Below, in pieces: positions 54,207 to 64,000 of a DNA stretch of 64,000 bases (its first letter is position 1; every line of letters begins with the position of its first letter). The translations under genes and the position numbers were made by a program. The stretch lies in NCBI GenBank assembly GCA_019192455.1, contig JAHCML010000003.1, positions 995,731-1,059,730 of the forward strand. Reading direction: 5' to 3'. Under the pieces are notes generated by a model. That model saw only the letters and a list, made by a program, of their open reading frames with translations, searched no databases and was not told the DNA's origin. This DNA is from Alphaproteobacteria bacterium SS10. GTDB lineage: Bacteria > Pseudomonadota > Alphaproteobacteria > TMED2.

Positions 54207-55112
54207 TTAACTTTGCGCTGGTGCCTGCTTCCGGGCTCTGAAGGCGTCAAAGCTATAAAGGCCAAGCGCCATCCAGATCAGGGCAAAGGTGATCTGGGTG
54301 TCGGTGCTGAATGGCTCGCCATAAAGCATCACACCGATTACCAGCTGAAGGCTAGGCGCCAGGTAGGACAGCAGCCCCGTGGTCTTAAGCGGCAGGTACT
54401 TGGCCCCCTCCATGTAACAGATGAGGGGGACGGCCGTGACCACACCGGCGGCGGCCAGCAATAAGTGGATGGTCCAATCCTGTTGGGTTAGGGCACCCCC
54501 GGTGGTGGCTTCCATAAACCCGATATAGATAAGGGCTACCGGCAGGATCATCAGCGTCTCAACGAACAGGCCGATGAATGGGTCCATGCCCTCCTTCTTC
54601 CGGATCACCGCATAGGTTGAGAAGCTTAGGGCCAGGGCAATCGTAACCATTGGCACGCTGCCAGCCTGCCAAACGCTGTACCCAACCCCGATAACCGCCA
54701 AGCCGACGGCTATCGCTTGTAGGCGCCTTAGTCGTTCGCCGAGGACAATCATGGCGAGGGCCACAACCACCAGCGGGTTGATGTAGTAGCCTAAGCTGAC
54801 CTCAACGATCCTCTCTGCATTGATAGCCCAGATGAACACGCCCCAATTGGTGGCGATTAGGACCGTTGTGACGCTGTAGGCGATGATCTTACGGATGCCC
54901 CTAATTTCGGCCCGCACCTTGGGCCACAGGCGCCATAGGTGGAACAGCATGCCCAGCAGAACAACCGTCCAAACAATCCGGTAGGCGACAACCTCAATCG
55001 GGTCGACGGCTGTCAGCAGTTTGAAGAAGATTGGCGATAGCCCCCAGATCAAGAACGCACCCAGGGCATTCATCAAGCCACGCAGGCTGCGGTCTTCGGT
55101 TCCGGTCGTCAT
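54207..55112 (-). CDS. rarD: EamA-family permease, RarD type
   Basis: Drug/metabolite-exporter superfamily membrane protein, 301 residues, about ten helices. The RarD hallmark NWGVFIWAINAERIVEVSLGYYINPLV (about 91-117, split here as NWGVFIWAIN and SLGYYINPLV) is present. Physiological substrate unknown. It is separated from the preceding grxD gene by a terminator at 55141-55175. Confidence 0.88.
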   Translation of the reverse strand: MTTGTEDRSLRGLMNALGAFLIWGLSPIFFKLLTAVDPIEVVAYRIVWTVVLLGMLFHLWRLWPKVRAEIRGIRKIIAYSVTTVLIATNWGVFIWAINAERIVEVSLGYYINPLVVVALAMIVLGERLRRLQAIAVGLAVIGVGYSVWQAGSVPMVTIALALSFSTYAVIRKKEGMDPFIGLFVETLMILPVALIYIGFMEATTGGALTQQDWTIHLLLAAAGVVTAVPLICYMEGAKYLPLKTTGLLSYLAPSLQLVIGVMLYGEPFSTDTQITFALIWMALGLYSFDAFRARKQAPAQS

Positions 55113-55138
55113 GGGGGTGTGCTTTGGGTGTAGTAGGG

Positions 55139-55175
55139 GCAGAAAACAAAGGCCGGTGCGAATGGCACCGGCCTT
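55139..55175 (-). terminator. Intrinsic terminator of the grxD/bolA transcript
   Basis: AAGGCCGGTGC (55149-55159) and GCACCGGCCTT (55165-55175) form an 11-bp stem with a 5-base loop. On the minus strand it is followed by TTTGTTTTCTG, 28 bases after the grxD stop. Confidence 0.88.
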
Positions 55176-55202
55176 GAAAAGGCTTCGCTAGGTGGCGCTT
55201 GG

Positions 55203-55544
55203 TTACGCGCTCGGTACCTGAACGTTGATGCCGTGGGTGTTGAACATCTCCATCAGCTCGCCGGTCTCAAACATCTCGCGGACGATATCGCAGCCGCCGA
55301 CGAACTCACCCTTCACATAAAGCTGTGGGATGGTTGGCCAGTCGCTGAACTCTTTAATGCCCTCGCGGACGCCAGGGTCTTCCAACACATTGATAGCGTG
55401 ATAATCGAGGCCGAGATGGTTCATCACCTGCACCACGGTCGCGGAGAAACCGCATTGTGGGAAGGTTGGGGTGCCCTTCATAAACAGCACCACATCATTG
55501 TCGGTCACTTCGCGCTTAATCTGCTCTTGGACAGGGTTTTCCAT
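55203..55544 (-). CDS. grxD: Monothiol glutaredoxin (CGFS), Grx4 family
   Basis: Iron-sulfur cluster carrier, 113 residues. The CGFS active site lies in PQCGFSATV (about 30-38), with TIPQLYV and GGCDI glutathione-binding segments. It is downstream of bolA in the same direction (120-base gap); Grx4 and BolA form [2Fe-2S] complexes in many bacteria. Confidence 0.95.
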   Translation of the reverse strand: MENPVQEQIKREVTDNDVVLFMKGTPTFPQCGFSATVVQVMNHLGLDYHAINVLEDPGVREGIKEFSDWPTIPQLYVKGEFVGGCDIVREMFETGELMEMFNTHGINVQVPSA

Positions 55545-55664
55545 CTGGTCTCACCAATTGCTCGTTGAACGGGTTAGTGAAGAATTGGGACCGGTTAGGT
55601 CCGCAATCAAGCTTTGCCTTGAAAATAAAGCGGTTAGCACCGGCTTTATTCTGATCGGGCTGGT

Positions 55665-55898
55665 CTATTCCGGCACGCTGGTCTGCAGTGCCAGGGCGTG
55701 TAGTTCGTTGCCCATACGGCCTTTAAGGGCCTTGTAGACCATCTGATGCTGCTGAACCCGGGACTTACCCTCAAAGGCCGCGCTCGTCACATGGGCGGCA
55801 TAGTGGTCCCCATCACCACGCAGATCATCAATCTTGATCGTCGCGTCTGGGAAAGCCTCTTTGATCATGGCTTCGATGGTGGCGGCGTCCATTGGCAT
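55665..55898 (-). CDS. bolA: BolA family protein
   Basis: 77 residues, small BolA/IbaG-type fold. The conserved helix with VQQHQMVYKALKGRMG (about 47-62) and the His in ELHALALQT (about 65-73) fit the family's cluster ligands. It follows purL by 47 bases and precedes grxD, the conserved alphaproteobacterial order purL-bolA-grxD. Confidence 0.93.
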   Translation of the reverse strand: MPMDAATIEAMIKEAFPDATIKIDDLRGDGDHYAAHVTSAAFEGKSRVQQHQMVYKALKGRMGNELHALALQTSVPE

Positions 55899-55945
55899 GG
55901 CAGGCGTCTCGCTTCTAGGTTGTGCGCTAAGCGCGCGTCTTTGAC

Positions 55946-58191
<2,246 letters not shown>

Positions 58192-58195
<4 letters not shown>

Positions 58196-58884
58196 GCGGC
58201 CAGGCTTTCTGCGATTGAGGTGAACATCGGCAGGCCATCAATGCCGCCATGGAGGAGGTCGGTTGCATTCTCAGGGTGGGGCATCATGCCCAGAACCCGG
58301 CGATTGGGGCTCAAGATGCCAGCGATATTCCGGGCCGCACCATTTGGGTTGCCAGCAGCGGTCGCGGCGCCATCGGCATCCACATAGCGGAAGGCAACGC
58401 GCCCTTCGCCCTCAAGCTCATCAAGGGTTTTATCATCCGCGAAATAGGCGCCCTCATTATGGGCAACCGGGACCTGAATGACTTGATGGCCCTGGAAGTG
58501 ATTGGTGAAGGGGCTGTCTGGTTGATCGATCCGCAGCCGCACCTTCTTCGCGATAAATTTCAGGCTGCCATTCTGGAGCATGACACCAGGTAGCAGGCCG
58601 CTTTCGGTTAGGATTTGGAAGCCGTTACAAATGCCCAGAACGGCACCGCCCTTTGCGGCGAAGGCCTTAACCGCCTGCATGATCGGTGATTGCGAGGCCA
58701 TGGAGCCGCAGCGGAGATAGTCGCCGTAGGAGAAGCCACCTGGCAGAACCACCAGGTCGCAAGCTGGCAATTCGGTGTCCCGGTGCCAAAGCATGATTGG
58801 TTTTTTACCGTTGGCGCGCTCGAGCGCGAGAGCCACATCTCGCTCCCGGTTGGAGCCGGGGAATACCACGATGGCGGATTGCAT
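58192..58884 (-). CDS. purQ: Phosphoribosylformylglycinamidine synthase, glutaminase subunit PurQ
   Basis: Class I glutamine amidotransferase that feeds ammonia to PurL. 230 residues. The nucleophile Cys is in LGICNGFQ (about 84-91) and the His/Glu pair in MPHPENATD near the C-terminus. First gene of the minus-strand purQ-purL-bolA-grxD run; its partner purS is on the opposite strand at 62511. Confidence 0.95.
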
Positions 58885-59042
58885 AAGGTGCGGTCCTTCT
58901 ATGCGATGGCCGATGGGGCGGCGAGGGCGGCTCTAGCCATTGCTAGGCCGTTCATTTGCGCGGGAAATTAAGCGGTGACGCGTCGCAACACAAGCCCGGT
59001 TCGTGTCGCACTTGTTATAAGTTGTGGCGGGTTGGGCTTTTG

Positions 59043-60071
59043 TTAGCTGACGCGGCGCGGTGGCGCGCTGAACAGTGGCACGCCTTGGGCCAATCGAGCG
59101 GCCTGCTGGTCCATCTCCGTCGACAGCATGTGGATCTTCTGCTCCCGGATATGGGAGCGGATGCCATCGCCACTTCGCCGTGGGTTGGTGAACAGCGTCT
59201 TCATCTGGGGGCCGGTTGCGCCAAGGGTCTGGTGAATGACGCAGGACAGGCCATCGCCCAGCAGTTGGGCAGCCCGATCACCAAGCGCTTGTGAGGAGAT
59301 CTGGATCATGCCGTGCAGTGTCTTCTCAACAGAGCCGGCATGGACGGTCGTAATGACCAAGTGGCCAGACGTGGCTGCCCGCAAAACCTGTGCGGCGGCA
59401 TCTGGTGACCGGATCTCACCCACCAGAATGTATTTGGGGTGCCAGCGCAGTGCGCTTTTCAGGGCGTCGGCCCAGCCATGCTCGTCATCAACCTCAGTCT
59501 GGAAGCAGTAGCCATTATCGCCATGCTTACCGTGGAGGTTGTATTCAGCCGGGTCTTCAACCGTGTAGGCGACCTTGCCGTATTGCTTGAGGTAGTGGCT
59601 CAACAGGCAGTTTGCGGTTGTTGTCTTACCGTGGCCGGTTGCACCAGCGATAAGGATCAGCCCATCTCTCGCGCCCATCTTCGAGAAGTAGGGGATCAGA
59701 TTAGGATCAAACTTCAGCGATTCCATGCTGAGGTCGGAATCCGCGACCCGGCGCATGGCGGCCCATTGTTCACCATTCGCCATACGCCGACGGGCGACCC
59801 TTAGGCGCATTTCTTCAAAGGTTAGGCTGTAATCATCCTTGGTCGTTTCCCGCAGCATTTCGCGGAGGATCTCAACCTCCTCGCCAAAACACTCTGGCAC
59901 AGCCAAGTTTTCCAGGCGTCCATTAGCCGGATTGGTCATGTTTACCCGTGCCTCATCCTTTTGGTCGAGGCGGATATACATGTCGATGAACTGCAGTTCT
60001 TTCAGCAGCTGACCGCAGCGTTTCAGCTGCTGGTTCATGGCTTGCCGATCGAATTTGGCAATCTGGCTCAT
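59043..60071 (-). CDS. Orphan PilT/VirB11-superfamily ATPase (DotB-like)
   Basis: 342 residues, hexameric secretion-ATPase family. Walker A is GATGHGKT (143-150), Walker B ILVGEIR (215-221, family Asp replaced by Gly-Glu as in PilT/DotB), and the His box TTVHAGS (about 241-247). The N-terminal domain (about 1-120) lacks pilus-retraction landmarks and overall resembles DotB of type IVB secretion more than PilT. No other secretion or pilus gene is in the window. It sits between purQ and the DUF1476 gene. Confidence 0.82.
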   Translation of the reverse strand: MSQIAKFDRQAMNQQLKRCGQLLKELQFIDMYIRLDQKDEARVNMTNPANGRLENLAVPECFGEEVEILREMLRETTKDDYSLTFEEMRLRVARRRMANGEQWAAMRRVADSDLSMESLKFDPNLIPYFSKMGARDGLILIAGATGHGKTTTANCLLSHYLKQYGKVAYTVEDPAEYNLHGKHGDNGYCFQTEVDDEHGWADALKSALRWHPKYILVGEIRSPDAAAQVLRAATSGHLVITTVHAGSVEKTLHGMIQISSQALGDRAAQLLGDGLSCVIHQTLGATGPQMKTLFTNPRRSGDGIRSHIREQKIHMLSTEMDQQAARLAQGVPLFSAPPRRVS

Positions 60072-60177
60072 AAAGTCCCCTGATCGATTTCCACGATCAT
60101 AGGTTTAACGCAGCCAAACACCAAGCGTTGGCTGTGTTTCACAGGCGGGAACAGCTGTAGGGATTTGGGCGTGCCGC

Positions 60178-60504
60178 TTAGTTGGCTTCGTCCATCACCT
60201 GATCGCGGGCAACGGCCCAAAGCTCTTCGATCTTGGTGCGTTGGCGGTGATCGCTCACCTCAACACCCTTGGCATCGAAGTCAGCCTGAACCTTACGGAG
60301 GATGTCCTCGTAACCAGGCTCATCCATATCGGCCAGCACGACCTCTTTCGCATAAGCCTCAGCATCGGCGCCGCTTAGGCCCAGCTCTTCAGCAGCCCAA
60401 AGGCCGAACAGCTTGCCGCGACGTGCATTGATCTTGAAGTTCGTCTGCTCGTCATGGGCGTATTTAGCGTCGTCATTTGGGTTTTTACGATCGAAACCGC
60501 TCAT
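60178..60504 (-). CDS. F1-ATPase inhibitor zeta subunit (DUF1476)
   Basis: 108 residues of the DUF1476 family, known in Paracoccus denitrificans as the zeta subunit that inhibits F1Fo-ATP synthase hydrolysis; it is typical of alphaproteobacteria. The N-terminal FDRKNPNDDAKYAHDEQTNF and the RRGKLFGLWAAEELGL helix match. In relatives this gene is often beside purC/purS; here it is near them but on the opposite strand. Confidence 0.9.
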   Translation of the reverse strand: MSGFDRKNPNDDAKYAHDEQTNFKINARRGKLFGLWAAEELGLSGADAEAYAKEVVLADMDEPGYEDILRKVQADFDAKGVEVSDHRQRTKIEELWAVARDQVMDEAN

Positions 60505-60704
60505 TTGTTCCTCATATTGCTGAATAGGGCTGGCGCCGTGAGCACCTTATATGGTCGCTTTGGGCGTAAAGCCTAGATGCCGAAGGGCATTAATGGACCG
60601 TGGTCGCCACTGTTTGTACGGTATCGGTTTAACGCTGCCAAGCTGAACCGACCGGTAACAGTGTTTGATTTTGCGGCATCCGTCAGAGGGAAAACCCAAA
60701 CGCC

Positions 60705-61505
60705 ATGTGCAGCGTCATCATTGCCCGAAATATGGATGATAAATGGCCCGTCATGCTGGCCGCCAATCGGGATGAGATGATTGATCGTCCCTGGTTGCCA
60801 CCGGCCCGGCATTGGTCGGATCGGGAAGAGGTGATTGGCGGCCTTGATGAACTGGGCGGCGGTACCTGGCTTGGTCTGAATGACAGCGGTGTTGTCGCAA
60901 CGATTCTTAACCGCAAGCACACGCTGGGCCCTGCAGATGGCAAACGCTCACGTGGTGAATTGGTCTTGGAGGCGCTGGATCATCCAGATGCCAATGCGGC
61001 AGCAGAGGCATTGTCAGAGCTGAATGGCGAGGCCTATCGCCCGTTTAACCTGCTAATCGCCGATAACCGGGATGCGTATATCGTGACCGGGTTGGATCAG
61101 CCCGTGGTGCGGATCGCGCCCGTGCCTGAGGGTTTGTCCATGATTACCCATGCCGATCGCAACGACACGGATTCGAGCCGGATTGGCCATTATCTGCCGT
61201 TGTTTGAGGGGGCGCCTCTGCCTGACCCATCGGCGGATGATTGGTCCGCCTGGTCCAATCTGCTGGCTGACCGGCGGGTGGGTGGCGTGGCCGATGATCC
61301 TAGGGCGGCAATGAATATCGGCACCGATATCGGCTTTGGTACGAGCTCTAGCGTCCTACTTGCCCTGCCAGCCATGGATCAGCTTGATGTATTGCCGGTA
61401 TTCCGGTTTTCCCCTGGGCGCCCGGATGAGGTAGAGTTCAGCGCTGTGGGCGATCTTCGCTCGGCAAAAGACGCTGCGTTGCAGCAGGTTATCGCTAGCG
61501 AGTGA
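60705..61505 (+). CDS. NRDE/TANGO2-family protein
   Basis: 266 residues, family defined by the N-terminal NRDE (AANRDEMIDRP, about 17-27); Cys2 (MCSVIIARN) would become an N-terminal nucleophile, as in Ntn-type hydrolases. GGGTWLGLND and FNLLIADNRDAY follow. In eukaryotes TANGO2 affects Golgi organisation and heme handling; bacterial function is unclear. Divergent from DUF1476. Confidence 0.88.
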   Translation: MCSVIIARNMDDKWPVMLAANRDEMIDRPWLPPARHWSDREEVIGGLDELGGGTWLGLNDSGVVATILNRKHTLGPADGKRSRGELVLEALDHPDANAAAEALSELNGEAYRPFNLLIADNRDAYIVTGLDQPVVRIAPVPEGLSMITHADRNDTDSSRIGHYLPLFEGAPLPDPSADDWSAWSNLLADRRVGGVADDPRAAMNIGTDIGFGTSSSVLLALPAMDQLDVLPVFRFSPGRPDEVEFSAVGDLRSAKDAALQQVIASE

Positions 61506-61708
61506 TTGTTTGAAATCGAGGACATTGCTATAGGGAGCGCCAGAGGGATTATCCCGGGGTTTCCACCCGCCGATGCACCATCAGGGGACCGGTGCTCGAT
61601 TTTGGGGGCAATTGGTGATTCCGCTATGTTGAGGCAAGGGCTGTTAAGGCCATGGATGGCCCATCCATCCAGGTTCACCGGTCCAAAGAATGCCATGGGG
61701 CACGTTTT

Positions 61709-62521
61709 ATGAGCAGACGCCGCGTTATTTATGAAGGCAAGGCCAAGGTTCTTTTCGAAGGGCCAGAGCCAGGGCTGCTGATCCAGTACTTCAAGGACGA
61801 CGCCACCGCGTTTAACGCCAAGAAGCTTGAGGTGTTGAACGGCAAGGGCGTGCTGAACAACCGCATCAGCGCCTATCTGATGACCCGGTTGAGCGAGATC
61901 GGGGTGCCAAACCACTTCGTTCGCCCGCTTAACATGCGCGAGCAGCTGATCCGGGAAGTTGAGATCATTCCGGTTGAGGTGGTGGTCCGTAACGTGGCGG
62001 CCGGCAGCTTTGCTGAGCGATTCTCGGTACCAGAGGGCACGGTACTGCCGCGCTCGATCATTGAGCACTTCTACAAGAGTGATCAGCTCAACGATCCAAT
62101 GGTCTCAGAAGAGCACATCACCGCCTTTGGTTGGGCGTCACCGCAAGAGCTGGACGACATGCTGTCGCTGACCCTGCGGGTGAATGACTACCTGAGTGGT
62201 CTGTTCCTTGGCGTTGGCCTGAAGCTCGTGGACTTCAAGATTGAGTTTGGTCGCCTATACGGCGCTGACGACATGCGGATTGTCCTGGCTGATGAGATTA
62301 GCCCGGATAACTGCCGCCTCTGGGATGTCAAAACAGATGAGAAGCTTGATAAGGATCGGTTCCGCCGCGATATGGGCGGGGTGATTGAGGCCTATCAAGA
62401 AGTGGCGCAACGCCTCGGCATTATGCCAGAAGGTGCAGCCGGTGAGGGCGGTGGCCCAGCCGAGGCCAAGATGGTTCCATTCCCAACGCCTAAGAAGGAC
62501 GGCACAAACAATGAAAGCTAA
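61709..62521 (+). CDS. purC: SAICAR synthetase
   Basis: Joins CAIR and aspartate (purine synthesis). 270 residues. ATG 61709 gives the usual [18 protein letters not shown] start ([14 protein letters not shown]-binding); an in-frame start upstream is less likely. [26 protein letters not shown] are intact. The C-terminus has a short Gly/Ala/Pro-rich extension (about 238-270). Its stop lies inside purS (11-base overlap). Confidence 0.95.
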   Translation: MSRRRVIYEGKAKVLFEGPEPGLLIQYFKDDATAFNAKKLEVLNGKGVLNNRISAYLMTRLSEIGVPNHFVRPLNMREQLIREVEIIPVEVVVRNVAAGSFAERFSVPEGTVLPRSIIEHFYKSDQLNDPMVSEEHITAFGWASPQELDDMLSLTLRVNDYLSGLFLGVGLKLVDFKIEFGRLYGADDMRIVLADEISPDNCRLWDVKTDEKLDKDRFRRDMGGVIEAYQEVAQRLGIMPEGAAGEGGGPAEAKMVPFPTPKKDGTNNES

Positions 62522-62756
62522 GGTCCACGTTACCCTGAAAAACGGTGTTCTCGACCCGCAGGGCAAGGCTATTGCCCAAGCGCTGCACGGCCTTGGCTTT
62601 GATGACGTTGGTGATGTCCGTCAGGGCAAATTCATTGAGGTGGATTTGCCAAGCGCCAGCGATGCTGCCTCCGCCGAGGCAAGCGTGAAGGCGATGTGCG
62701 AGAAGCTGCTCGCCAACCCGGTTATTGAAGATTACCAGATCGAGCTTTCTGAATAA
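62511..62756 (+). CDS. purS: Phosphoribosylformylglycinamidine synthase subunit PurS
   Basis: 81-residue scaffold that joins PurL and PurQ. It has the [18 protein letters not shown] start and [21 protein letters not shown] 62511 lies before the purC stop (11 bases overlap), so translation is coupled. Its partners purQ and purL are on the minus strand at 55946-58884. Confidence 0.94.
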   Translation: MKAKVHVTLKNGVLDPQGKAIAQALHGLGFDDVGDVRQGKFIEVDLPSASDAASAEASVKAMCEKLLANPVIEDYQIELSE

Positions 62757-62773
62757 GAAGCCGATCTAACCCA

Positions 62774-63412
62774 ATGACATCATTGCATGATTCGGCTGCG
62801 CTTGCGGCTTCGGTGTCGCGTGTCTGCGCCATAGAACCTGCGCTTCAATTGCAGCCTGGTGAGGGGGGCGTCGACGACATGTTCGCGGCCCGGGAGCCAG
62901 GTTTTGCGGGCCTGATCCAAATTATCTTGGAGCAGCAAGTGTCAGTGCGGGCTGGCCAAGCTATGTGGGCCAAGCTGCATGCCATCTGCCCAGAATTTGG
63001 GCCTGAACCCTTCCTTAAGCTCGATGATGACACGCTAAAGACCTGCGGCTTCAGTCGGCAGAAGGTCAGATACGCCCGTGGAGCGGCAGAAGCCATCTTG
63101 AACGGTGAGCTCGATTTGCCCGGGCTCGCTGACCTCGCCGAGGCTGAGGCAATGAAGCAGCTAACAGCCTTGAAGGGGATTGGCCGCTGGACGGCGGAGG
63201 TTTATCTGCTCAGCTGCCTAGGATGGATGGATATCTGGCCCGCCGGCGATCTGGCTCTAGTCTTGGCGGTTGAGCATCTGGCGGGCATGGACCGACGCCC
63301 GAATATCAAGCAGATGGACGCCTATGGTGAACGCTTCGCCGGTGACCGCAGCGCGGCCTCACTACTGCTCTGGCATTATTACCGGCGCCATCTCCGACCA
63401 AACGCGTTTTGA
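62774..63412 (+). CDS. DNA-3-methyladenine glycosylase II (AlkA-like)
   Basis: Base-excision repair glycosylase for alkylated purines. 212 residues, short AlkA form lacking the N-terminal domain. The helix-hairpin-helix LTALKGIGRWTAEVYLL (about 129-145) and catalytic Asp (PAGDLAL, about 157) follow the HhH-GPD pattern. It begins 17 bases after purS and is probably in the same unit; next to radC on the opposite strand. Confidence 0.88.
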   Translation: MTSLHDSAALAASVSRVCAIEPALQLQPGEGGVDDMFAAREPGFAGLIQIILEQQVSVRAGQAMWAKLHAICPEFGPEPFLKLDDDTLKTCGFSRQKVRYARGAAEAILNGELDLPGLADLAEAEAMKQLTALKGIGRWTAEVYLLSCLGWMDIWPAGDLALVLAVEHLAGMDRRPNIKQMDAYGERFAGDRSAASLLLWHYYRRHLRPNAF

Positions 63413-63419
63413 AGCTTGG

Positions 63420-64000
63420 TCAGAGGAGACCAAGTGACCGGAAGCTGGAGTGACCGGCGCGTGAGATGATCACGTGGTCATGGACAACAATGCCTAGGGG
63501 GCGGGCCGCGTCGACGATTTGGCGGGTCATGTCCTTGTCCGCCTGGCTTGGCTCTGGATCGCCTGAGGGGTGGTTGTGGACCAGAATCAGGGCTGTTGAG
63601 CCAATTTCCAGTGCCCGTTTCACAATCTCGCGCGGGTAGGCGGGCGTATGGTCTACTGTGCCCTCCTGCTGAACCTCATCAGCAATCAGCCGGTTCTTTT
63701 TATCTAGAAACAGAATGCGGAACTGCTCCCGCGGTTCCCGCGCCATGAGGGCATGGCAATAGTCCAGCAATTGGCGCCACGCGGTGATCACCGGACGGTC
63801 CAGGACTTCTTCACGGGTGAGGTGGAGGCCTGCTGTCCGAACCGCGCGCAGGAAGACAGCCGTGTTCTGGCTGACCCCGTTCTGCCGTGTCAGCTGATCA
63901 ATTGGCGCTGACAGAACCGCGCCGAGGGAGCCGAACTGCGCGATCAGATCTTTGGCCAGTGGCTTAACATCCTTACGCGGGATCGCCGAGAACAGCAGCA
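63420..64000 (-). CDS. radC: RadC/YeeS-family protein, C-terminal part (runs off right edge)
   Basis: About 190 codons are visible, ending at the TGA at 63420. The MPN+/JAB1-type segment is complete: HNHPSGDPEPSQAD (metal His-His-Asp) with an upstream glutamate near EVQQEGTVDHTPAYPRE, and the HhH-type N-terminal part (QFGSLGAVLSAPIDQL) is at the right edge. The start lies beyond 64000. DNA-repair role is only suggested historically. The internal ATG at 63791 is not the true start because the frame stays open and homologous to the window edge. Confidence 0.92.
   Translation of the reverse strand, partial: LLFSAIPRKDVKPLAKDLIAQFGSLGAVLSAPIDQLTRQNGVSQNTAVFLRAVRTAGLHLTREEVLDRPVITAWRQLLDYCHALMAREPREQFRILFLDKKNRLIADEVQQEGTVDHTPAYPREIVKRALEIGSTALILVHNHPSGDPEPSQADKDMTRQIVDAARPLGIVVHDHVIISRAGHSSFRSLGLL

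Noticed and set aside
59043-60071. PilT twitching-motility ATPase
   Set aside because: N-terminal domain does not match PilT and no pilus genes accompany it; overall DotB-like.

Overview
The window is a moderately GC-rich bacterial chromosome segment with no phage, insertion sequence or CRISPR signature. An alphaproteobacterium, broadly Rhodospirillales-like, fits best. The evidence is an RNase E with an acidic insertion in its S1 region, the order rne / amidase / PBP1A / prfB, a DUF1476 F1-ATPase inhibitor (zeta) gene, a purL-bolA-grxD run, class II DAHP synthase and clustered GANTC sites. The order assignment is inference.

Layout. 1-7311: RNA turnover, cell wall and translation (rne partial, amidase, mrcA, prfB with its programmed +1 frameshift). 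7315-15983: the least ordinary part, five tandem paralogous exported proteins of no family I recognise (8433-14266), bracketed by two inositol-monophosphatase/CysQ-type phosphatases, with a DUF455 ferritin-like gene translationally coupled to the second phosphatase. 16355-20417: a small acidic protein with its own terminator, then an YnjBCD-type ABC importer behind a structured leader. 20434-23091: a bacteriophytochrome hybrid HWE kinase. 23555-28792: a nucleotide-sugar/glycosyltransferase/C-methyltransferase cassette. 28828-33135: a NhaD-type antiporter with a CBS-pair protein, a SYLF protein, a small lipoprotein, a DUF389 membrane protein and tRNA-Val(CAC). 33323-36490: an SbtA-type bicarbonate transporter convergent with an SbtB/PII-like protein, an unknown gene and a divergent PP2C-like protein. 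36668-47985: glmU-glmS, gabD, glutathione reductase, class II DAHP synthase and pncB-nadE. 48099-54128: gltX-cysS-cimA-trmJ in tight series, then rpsD. 54207-64000: rarD, purQ-purL-bolA-grxD on the minus strand, an orphan DotB-like secretion ATPase, DUF1476, a TANGO2-like gene, purC-purS on the plus strand, an AlkA-type glycosylase and a partial radC.

Functional links. purC, purS, purQ and purL together supply SAICAR synthetase and the three-part FGAM synthase, but the set is split into two divergent halves. pncB and nadE form an NAD salvage pair. glmU and glmS make UDP-GlcNAc, which feeds the peptidoglycan enzymes encoded at the left end. BolA and the CGFS glutaredoxin are a known iron-sulfur partner pair. 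SbtA and SbtB are a known transporter/regulator pair.

The best candidate for something undescribed is the 8.4-14.3 kb paralogue array. It holds six copies of a domain with two cysteines usually 43-48 residues apart and a C-terminal F/W-x-SGP-type motif. Two of its genes share an upstream element.
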